DNA of 12,697 nucleotides from Firmicutes bacterium UBA3920 (GTDB lineage Bacteria > Bacillota > Clostridia > Caldicoprobacterales > Xylanivirgaceae): the NCBI GenBank assembly GCA_002386065.1, contig DGES01000092.1, positions 1-12,697 on the forward strand, given 5' to 3'. The notes beneath the pieces are model-generated. The model saw only the letters and a list, made by a program, of their open reading frames with translations, ran no database searches and was not told the origin of the DNA. A program made the position numbers and the translations under genes. Of the stretch, positions 6,901 to 12,697 are shown one piece after another. Position 1 is the stretch's first letter. Every line of letters starts with the position of its first letter.

Positions 6901-6964
6901 ATTAATATAGAGTAAATATGCTAAATATGGCTAAGACCAGACATACAAAAAGGAGTGCTACACT

Positions 6965-8320
6965 ATGAATATATTGTTTATAGTACCTGCAGCAGATATT
7001 CGACGTAATTGGATATATAGATTAGGTGGTTCCTTCTATGGCAGGAGTAATTCTATAACCGGTCCCCTAATACTAGGTAGAATCTTAAAAGATGCAGGTC
7101 ATAAAGTAAAAGTCTATGAGGAACTATATCAAGATGTAGATATGGACGTACTAGAAAATACCGACGTAGTAGGTATATATACCATGACATCAAATGCAAT
7201 TAGGGCATATGAACTTGGAGATATAATAAGAGAAAAATATAAAAAACCAGTAGTAATGGGTGGAATGCATGCCTCTGCCTTACCTGAAGAAGCACTTAAA
7301 CATGCTGATCATGTAGTAGTAGGAGAAGCTGAGAAGGTTATAGTTGACGTTATGGAAGGCAATATAAAAGAAGATATAATCTATGCACCTCCCATAGAAA
7401 ATTTAGATGATGTACCTTTTCCAGACTATTCTCTGCTTAAAACACCTTGTCAAGCTGCAAATATAATGACATCTAGGGGGTGTCCTTTCAACTGTATTTT
7501 TTGCACAACGTCACGTATGTTCTATCCCTATAGATATAGAAGTCCTGATAATGTAATCGAGGAACTAAAGCTATACAAGAGTATGGGCTTTAAATATGTA
7601 AACTTTGAAGATGATAATTTTACAGCAAATAAACCCAGGGCAAAAGAAATCTTAGAAAAAATGATAAAGGAAGATCTCATCTTTAAAGAAACTTTCTATT
7701 TTGGACGAACTGATATGGCAAAAGATAAAGAACTTTTAGAACTGCTCAGAGACACCAATCTAAATAGAGTACTTATAGGTATAGAATCCTTAAATCAAGA
7801 TTCCCTGGATTATATAAATAAGAAACAAAAAATAGAAGACATTCGCATGTGTGGCGAAACACTACAAAAATATAATATAAAACTGATAGCTAGCATAGTA
7901 TTAGGTCTAGATTATGACACCAAACAAGATATAAGAGATGCAGTACAATTTTGTAAGGAGATAAACGCCTATCAACTGCAACCCGCTATACTAACCCCTT
8001 ATCCAGGTACTCCTATATATGAACAATTTAAAAACGAGGGAAGAATACTCATAGATGATTGGCAATACTATGATATGATGAATGTAGTGTTTAAACCAAA
8101 AAATATGTCACCTTGGGAACTACAAGCAGAATTTTTTAATGCCGTAGATGAATTTTATTCATTCAAGGGCGCCCTTAAAATGTTTAAACTTTTTGGCTTT
8201 GAAGCAGGGATGCGAAGAATAGGATTATGTATAGCCAGTAAGATTGGATGTGGTATATTCAAAAAAACGTCTAACTCAGATAGTGATAATATTTATAGTC
8301 GGCTTAAAAAAATAAGTTGA
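6965..8320 (+). CDS. B12-binding-domain-type radical SAM protein
   Basis: The protein has 451 residues, with its ATG preceded by AAGGAG at 9 bases. Residues 1-135 form a cobalamin-binding-like Rossmann domain: MNILFIVPAA, PLILGRILKDAGHKVKVYEE, DVVGIYTMTSNAIRAYELG, VVMGGMHASALPEEAL, HVVVGEAEKV. No DxHxxG motif is present, as in many members, so cobalamin may bind base-off without a protein ligand or not at all. The radical SAM core starts near 165, with the [4Fe-4S] ligands Cys173, Cys177 and Cys180 in SRGCPFNCIFCT. It continues with FEDDNFTAN, IGIESLNQDSLDYINK, IVLGLDYDT and LTPYPGTPIYEQ. The C-terminus (PKNMSPWELQAEFFNAVDEFY) resembles the DUF4070-type tail of B12 radical SAM enzymes. Such enzymes methylate or rearrange unactivated carbon; the substrate cannot be told here. 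It stands alone, with its own promoter and terminator and no biosynthetic neighbours. Confidence 0.93.
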   Translation: MNILFIVPAADIRRNWIYRLGGSFYGRSNSITGPLILGRILKDAGHKVKVYEELYQDVDMDVLENTDVVGIYTMTSNAIRAYELGDIIREKYKKPVVMGGMHASALPEEALKHADHVVVGEAEKVIVDVMEGNIKEDIIYAPPIENLDDVPFPDYSLLKTPCQAANIMTSRGCPFNCIFCTTSRMFYPYRYRSPDNVIEELKLYKSMGFKYVNFEDDNFTANKPRAKEILEKMIKEDLIFKETFYFGRTDMAKDKELLELLRDTNLNRVLIGIESLNQDSLDYINKKQKIEDIRMCGETLQKYNIKLIASIVLGLDYDTKQDIRDAVQFCKEINAYQLQPAILTPYPGTPIYEQFKNEGRILIDDWQYYDMMNVVFKPKNMSPWELQAEFFNAVDEFYSFKGALKMFKLFGFEAGMRRIGLCIASKIGCGIFKKTSNSDSDNIYSRLKKIS

Positions 8321-8336
8321 AACAATTATAGATAAA

Positions 8337-8386
8337 ACAAAAAACATATAAATCACCTTTCGCATGATGATTTATATGTTTTTTGT
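8337..8386. terminator. Strong intrinsic terminator, probably bidirectional
   Basis: The 19-base arms at 8337-8355 and 8368-8386 are exact reverse complements (core ACATATAAATCA / TGATTTATATGT) around a 12-base loop. The A6 and T6 tracts at the outer stem give a U-run in transcripts from either strand. The hairpin starts 17 bases after the radical SAM stop and also faces the end of the convergent activase gene at 8516, so it can stop both. Confidence 0.85.
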
Positions 8387-8515
8387 ACATAACGATCTAG
8401 TTTTTCTAATAAAAATAAAATTTGTCCAAATATAAGCTGTAAAATTTCATTTCTAAATTAAAATTCCCTTGAAACATGGTATTTTATCACTTTAAACAGT
8501 ATACAAAAATATATA
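8387..8515. other. Intergenic AT-rich spacer between convergent genes
   Basis: This spacer holds no ORF with a ribosome binding site, and I see no second hairpin of note. It separates the two-way terminator from the stop codon of the activase-like gene. Confidence 0.5.
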
Positions 8516-11500
8516 TCAAATACTTTCTGATATAACCTTACTATCATGGATATATTTTTTATCCATATTTTTGAAGGCATTTGCAAGCATAAGTTTTATT
8601 CTATTCAATTGATTTACTTCGCTTGCCCCTGGATCATAGTCAATTGCAACAATATTTGCATTTGGATATATAGATTTAAGTCGACCTATAACGCCTTTTC
8701 CTGTTATATGATTAGGTAGACAGGCAAATGGCTGCACGCATACAATATTTTCTACTCCTTGTTCAATAAGAAGGACCATATCTGCTGTAAGTAGCCAACC
8801 CTCTCCTGCTTGATTGCCAAGTGCAACTATAGGCTTTGCTGCCTCACCAAGTTCTTTTATTGTACTTGGAGGAGTAAAACGCTTACTATTTGCAAGTATT
8901 CGTTTCATATCTTTTCGCCAAAATTCTAGATATCCTATAATAATATTTCCTACAATATTATTAAGTTTTCCCTTGGATAAATGTTTATGTTTATATCTTT
9001 CATTTTGGGCACAATATAGTAAGAAACCAGTCAAATCTGGCACTACCACTTCTGCACCTTCCTTCTCTAGGATATCCACGAGATTATTGTTTGCAGTAGG
9101 ATGATACTTAACAAGAATTTCACCTACTATACCTACCTTGGGTTTTCGTACATCCCTGAGTTCTAGATTATCAAAATCATCCACTATTTCCTGCACATAT
9201 TGCTTAAACTCTTTACGATTTCCACTTCGCACCGAATCTTTACACTTTTCCATCCATTTATCAAATAGAGCATTGGCAGAACCCTTTATTTTTTCATATG
9301 GCCTAACCCTATACAGTACATTCATCAATAAATCTCCATATAGAACAGCCATTACACCCTTTGTTACCATATCCCACGAATAAGTAAATCCTGGATTGCT
9401 CTCAAGTCCTGCAGGATTTACTGATATTACAGGAATATCTTCAAAACCTGCATCTTTAAGAGCTTTGCGTATAAAGCCTATATAATTTGATGCCCTGCAT
9501 ACGCCTCCAGTCTGGCTCATTAAGACAGATGTATTATTAAGATCGTATTTACCTGATTTTAGAGCATGTATAAATTGTCCTACTGTAATTATCGCAGGAT
9601 AACATGCATCATTATTGACGTAGCTAAGACCATCATCTATAGCATCCTTATCTACAGAAGGTAATATTTCTAGATTATATCCACAGGTATTCATGGCAGC
9701 CTCTATGAGTTCAAAATGTATGGGCGCCATCTGAGGTACAAGTATTGTATGATTCTCACGCATCTCCTTAGTAAATACAACCCTCTTAAATGGTTTACCT
9801 ACTTTTTCAGGCATAAAACCATTTTTGTCTCGCTCGTCAATGGCAGCCATGAGGGATCTAAGTCTTATCTTGGCTGCCCCTAAATTATTCAACTCATCTA
9901 TTTTAAGTACGGTATATAGTTTATCATATCCAGCTAGTATCTCTTCCACTTGATCCGTTGTCACCGCATCTAACCCACATCCGAATGAATTGAGCTGCAC
10001 AAGTTCAATATCTTTTTGAGTTGCCACAAAACTTGCCGCCGAATATAATCGAGAATGAAAAGTCCATTGATCCACTACTCTAATTGGGCGTTCCACATCA
10101 CCTAGATGAGCAACTGAATCCTCTGTAAATACAGCCATACCAAGTGAGGTTATTAAATCAGATATACCATGATTTATCTCCGGATCTATGTGATATGGAC
10201 GTCCTGCAAGTACTATACCCTTAATACCCTTATTTCTTATATATTTCAATACCTCTTCGCCTTTATTCTCTATATCCCTATCTACTCGCTGCTTTTCTTT
10301 CCATGCACTGTCTACTGCGGTATTTATCTCTCGTTTAGAAATCTTGAAAGGACGTAATTCATTATACATATGCTTTTTAAGTCCGTCCAAGTCGTCCAAT
10401 GATACAAAAGGATGCATAAAAGTAATATCCTCTGCATTTACCTCTTTTATATTATTCTCTATGACCTCAGCATAGGATATGACTATGGGGCAATTTAGAT
10501 GATTATTCGCCTCTTTGTCCTCTTTCTTCTCATAAAATACACATGGATAAAATATAAACTTTATACCCCGTCCTATGAGATCCATTATATGACCATGGGC
10601 CAACTTCGCAGGATAACAGATAGAATCTGACGGTACAGTATCCATACCCATCTCATATATTTCTCTAGATGAATGGCGTGATAATTCTACTCTAAAACCG
10701 AGCTCCGTAAATAGAGTAAACCAAAACGGATAGTTTTCATACATATTTAGTACCCTGGGTATTCCCACAACTCCCCTTGGTGCTTCTTGCTCAGGTAAAG
10801 GTTCATAGTCAAATATCCTATCATATTTATATTTGTAGAGGTTGGGAATATCTTGTTTAGACTTACCTGCACCATATGCCCTTTCACATCTATTACCTGA
10901 TATAAATCTACCCCTAGAACCAAAATTGCTTATAGTGAGTAAACAATTATTACCGCATCTTCCGCACCTTACCATGCTAGTCTTATTGGTAAAATTTTCT
11001 ATTCCTTCCATGTCAATGAGTGTAGACGTATATCCCGGGGTATATTCTTCTTTTGCAGTAAGAGCTGCTCCTAAGGCACCCATAAGCCCTGGTATAGATG
11101 GACGCACCACTTCCCTACCAGATAATAGTTCAAAACTTCTTAACACTGCATCACTTGAGAATGTTCCCCCTTGTGCAACTATTTTTTCTCCTAGCTCTTC
11201 GGTATTTTTTATCCTTATAACCTTTTGAAGGGCATTCTTTACTACAGAATAAGAAATACCTGCTGCTATATCACCTACAGTTGCACCTTCTTTCTGCGCC
11301 TGCTTTACCCTAGAATTCATAAATACTGTACAACGAGAACCTAGATCCACCGGATTCTTAGCATCTAAAGCTTTTTGTAAGAAATCCTCTACATCCATTC
11401 CTATAGAGTGGGCAAATGTTTCAATAAATGAACCACATCCTGAAGAACAAGCCTCGTTTAGAAGTATATCTTCTATAACACCATCCTTTATACGTATACA

Positions 11501-12697
11501 TTTCATATCTTGGCCGCCTATATCGATTATGAAATCTACTCCGGGCTGAAAATAATCTGCTGCTTTATAATGGGCAATCGTTTCTACCATACCTATATCT
11601 ACACCTAGTGCAGATTTTATAAGTTCTTCACCATATCCTGTAACTGCTGAATTTGCTATGATAGCATCTTCGGGTAAAAGACTGTATATCTCTTTTAATA
11701 TATGCATTGTAATCTCAAGGGGCTTACCCTTATTATTATCATAATATGAATACAAGATTCTATCATTTTCATCTATAAGTACTGCTTTGGTAGTAGTAGA
11801 TCCTGCATCTATTCCCAAAAAACATTTACCTTTAAATGAGCTTATATCTTCTGTTTTTACATTATATCTATCATGTCTAGATTTAAATTCTCTGTATTCT
11901 TCCTCATCTATAAATAGAGGCCTAAGCCTCTTTATCTCTCTGTCTACACTTACATCAAAATGCTCTAATCTGCTTTGTAGACTACTAAAAGTTATAGGTT
12001 CATTTTCTTTAGATGCAATAGCCGCACCTATTGCCACAAATAATTGAGAATTTTGAGGTATTACGACATCTTCATCTTTAAGTTTTAATGTCTTTACAAA
12101 CCTCTCTCTAAGTGCAGGTAAAAAATGAAGTGGGCCACCCATAAAAGCTACCTTTCCCTCAATCTTTCGACCACAAGCCAGTGCCGTTATTGTCTGATTA
12201 ACTACTGACTGAAAAACAGAGACAGCTATATCTTCTTTTGAAGCACCCTGATTTAACAAGGCTTGAACATCTGTCTTTGCAAATACGCCACATCGAGATG
12301 CTATTGGATATATATTTTCATGTTTTTCTGCAAGATCGTTTAGGCCTTTTGCATCAGTCTCAATTAGAGATGCCATCTGATCTATGAATGCACCTGTACC
12401 GCCGGCGCAAGTGCCATTCATTCGTTGTTCCATATTCCCAGAAAAATAAGTAATTTTTGCATCTTCACCACCTAGTTCAATTGCAACATCTGCCTCTGGT
12501 ATAAGCTCTTCTACCGCCATAGAACAAGCTATAACCTCTTGCACAAATGGTATATCAAGCCATTTATGAACCATCAAACCACCAGATCCAGTAACTGCCA
12601 TAGTCGCTTCAATTTCTCCGAATTCCTTGTAAGCCTCTGCCAATATTGCTTCAACACTACTTTCTACATCCGAATAATGTCTTCTATAATTGCTATA
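8516..12697 (-). CDS. Fused 2-hydroxyacyl-CoA dehydratase activase/dehydratase-like protein, 5' end beyond window
   Basis: The frame is open through the right edge: 18 codons (YSNYRRHYSDVESSVEAI) precede a TTG at 12641-12643, and they match the expected N-terminal region of the family. The TTG is therefore internal, and about 25 residues with the first phosphate loop are missing. Numbering from that TTG (1375 residues), ATPase domain 1 spans about 1-215 (VTGSGG 17-22, ELGGEDAKI 56-64, Cys79 in GTCAGGTGAF, Cys118 in SRCGVF). ATPase domain 2 spans about 274-532 (GIDAGSTTTKAV, DIGGQDMKCI, Cys399 in NEACSSGCGSF, Cys438 in SRCTVF). In homodimeric HgdC the equivalent cysteines bind one [4Fe-4S] cluster between subunits; here two domains in one chain could do so. 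A Cys cluster follows (560, 563, 567, 586), then a DUF2229/COG3580-like region (about 625-945) and a COG3581/HgdB-like region (about 965-1360; NDACYP, GGVCRASNY, QPFACLPNH). These cytoplasmic proteins are thought to drive ATP-dependent low-potential electron transfer; the substrate is unknown. Confidence 0.93.
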   Translation of the reverse strand, partial: YSNYRRHYSDVESSVEAILAEAYKEFGEIEATMAVTGSGGLMVHKWLDIPFVQEVIACSMAVEELIPEADVAIELGGEDAKITYFSGNMEQRMNGTCAGGTGAFIDQMASLIETDAKGLNDLAEKHENIYPIASRCGVFAKTDVQALLNQGASKEDIAVSVFQSVVNQTITALACGRKIEGKVAFMGGPLHFLPALRERFVKTLKLKDEDVVIPQNSQLFVAIGAAIASKENEPITFSSLQSRLEHFDVSVDREIKRLRPLFIDEEEYREFKSRHDRYNVKTEDISSFKGKCFLGIDAGSTTTKAVLIDENDRILYSYYDNNKGKPLEITMHILKEIYSLLPEDAIIANSAVTGYGEELIKSALGVDIGMVETIAHYKAADYFQPGVDFIIDIGGQDMKCIRIKDGVIEDILLNEACSSGCGSFIETFAHSIGMDVEDFLQKALDAKNPVDLGSRCTVFMNSRVKQAQKEGATVGDIAAGISYSVVKNALQKVIRIKNTEELGEKIVAQGGTFSSDAVLRSFELLSGREVVRPSIPGLMGALGAALTAKEEYTPGYTSTLIDMEGIENFTNKTSMVRCGRCGNNCLLTISNFGSRGRFISGNRCERAYGAGKSKQDIPNLYKYKYDRIFDYEPLPEQEAPRGVVGIPRVLNMYENYPFWFTLFTELGFRVELSRHSSREIYEMGMDTVPSDSICYPAKLAHGHIMDLIGRGIKFIFYPCVFYEKKEDKEANNHLNCPIVISYAEVIENNIKEVNAEDITFMHPFVSLDDLDGLKKHMYNELRPFKISKREINTAVDSAWKEKQRVDRDIENKGEEVLKYIRNKGIKGIVLAGRPYHIDPEINHGISDLITSLGMAVFTEDSVAHLGDVERPIRVVDQWTFHSRLYSAASFVATQKDIELVQLNSFGCGLDAVTTDQVEEILAGYDKLYTVLKIDELNNLGAAKIRLRSLMAAIDERDKNGFMPEKVGKPFKRVVFTKEMRENHTILVPQMAPIHFELIEAAMNTCGYNLEILPSVDKDAIDDGLSYVNNDACYPAIITVGQFIHALKSGKYDLNNTSVLMSQTGGVCRASNYIGFIRKALKDAGFEDIPVISVNPAGLESNPGFTYSWDMVTKGVMAVLYGDLLMNVLYRVRPYEKIKGSANALFDKWMEKCKDSVRSGNRKEFKQYVQEIVDDFDNLELRDVRKPKVGIVGEILVKYHPTANNNLVDILEKEGAEVVVPDLTGFLLYCAQNERYKHKHLSKGKLNNIVGNIIIGYLEFWRKDMKRILANSKRFTPPSTIKELGEAAKPIVALGNQAGEGWLLTADMVLLIEQGVENIVCVQPFACLPNHITGKGVIGRLKSIYPNANIVAIDYDPGASEVNQLNRIKLMLANAFKNMDKKYIHDSKVISESI
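8562..9494 (-). repeat. Right arm of ~0.93-kb inverted repeat
   Basis: This is the partner of 1-940 and encodes residues 1051 to about 1361 of the intact protein. Ala1051 (9491-9493) aligns with the codon at 2-4. The intact arm serves as the reference that exposes the two extra bases near 56 and 201 in the left copy. Confidence 0.8.

Larger units (their letters stand above)
6694..6964. other. AT-rich divergent intergenic region between dusB and the radical SAM gene
   Basis: This gap carries the promoters of two divergent genes. On the plus side are a palindrome (6854-6874) and a promoter-like pair (6873-6900). On the minus side a TTGGTA (about 6734-6739) and TATAGT 18 bases downstream are a weak candidate for dusB. 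I see no riboswitch-like conserved structure and no convincing small ORF. Confidence 0.5.

Noticed and set aside
6875..6910. Further TA-rich inverted repeats in the dusB/radical SAM gap
   Set aside because: These are low-complexity AT runs with imperfect arms and are expected by chance.
12641..12643. TTG as the start codon of the large activase-like protein
   Set aside because: The frame is open to the window edge, the 18 upstream codons look like the family's N-terminus (RRHYSDVES), and the first ATPase domain would lack its phosphate loop if started here.
1..12697. tRNA, rRNA, CRISPR array or riboswitch
   Set aside because: I saw no cloverleaf-like segments with a conserved TTCRA arm, no regularly spaced direct repeats and no recognisable riboswitch core on either strand.

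Overview
The window is AT-rich with strong AGGAGG-type ribosome binding sites and consensus sigma-A promoters. It encodes proteins typical of strict anaerobes: 2-hydroxyacyl-CoA-dehydratase activator-type ATPases, a cobalamin-binding-type radical SAM enzyme and an IS1634-like transposase. This points to a low-GC anaerobic Firmicute of class Clostridia; the genus cannot be fixed from the sequence.

Layout. (1) 1-972, plus strand: the C-terminal third of a large CoA-dehydratase activase-like gene, cut by the left window edge and carrying two one-base insertions. (2) 1102-2294, minus strand: a small cassette with its own promoter, reading 3-TM membrane protein, XRE-type HTH regulator, 35-residue single-TM peptide, then a Trp/Ala/Gly-rich small protein of unknown function whose 5' end looks frameshifted. 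(3) 2491-3654, plus strand: a decayed IS1634-like transposase with an in-frame stop and an internal deletion. (4) 6693-3719, minus strand: an apparent operon of dusB, a 'quinate 5-dehydrogenase'-type protein and an unrecognised 347-residue protein with a Rossmann-like core. (5) 6965-8320, plus strand: a radical SAM enzyme with its own promoter and a strong two-way terminator. (6) 12697-8516, minus strand: the intact paralogue of the gene in (1), a fusion of two BadF/BcrA-type ATPase domains, a Cys cluster and HgdB-like C-terminal regions; its first residues lie beyond the right edge.

Regions (1) and (6) form a long inverted repeat of about 0.93 kb bracketing everything between them. The differences I counted fall almost all at third codon positions, so the two copies diverged as functional proteins before, or without, real decay of the left one. 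The middle of the window looks like an accessory insertion zone (peptide cassette plus dead transposon) beside ordinary chromosomal genes.

The best candidates for something undescribed are the HTH/membrane/small-peptide cassette, whose promoter -35 lies inside a perfect 13-bp inverted repeat, and the uncharacterised dehydrogenase-like pair behind dusB. I saw no tRNA, rRNA, CRISPR array or prophage genes. No gap between genes exceeds 300 bases.
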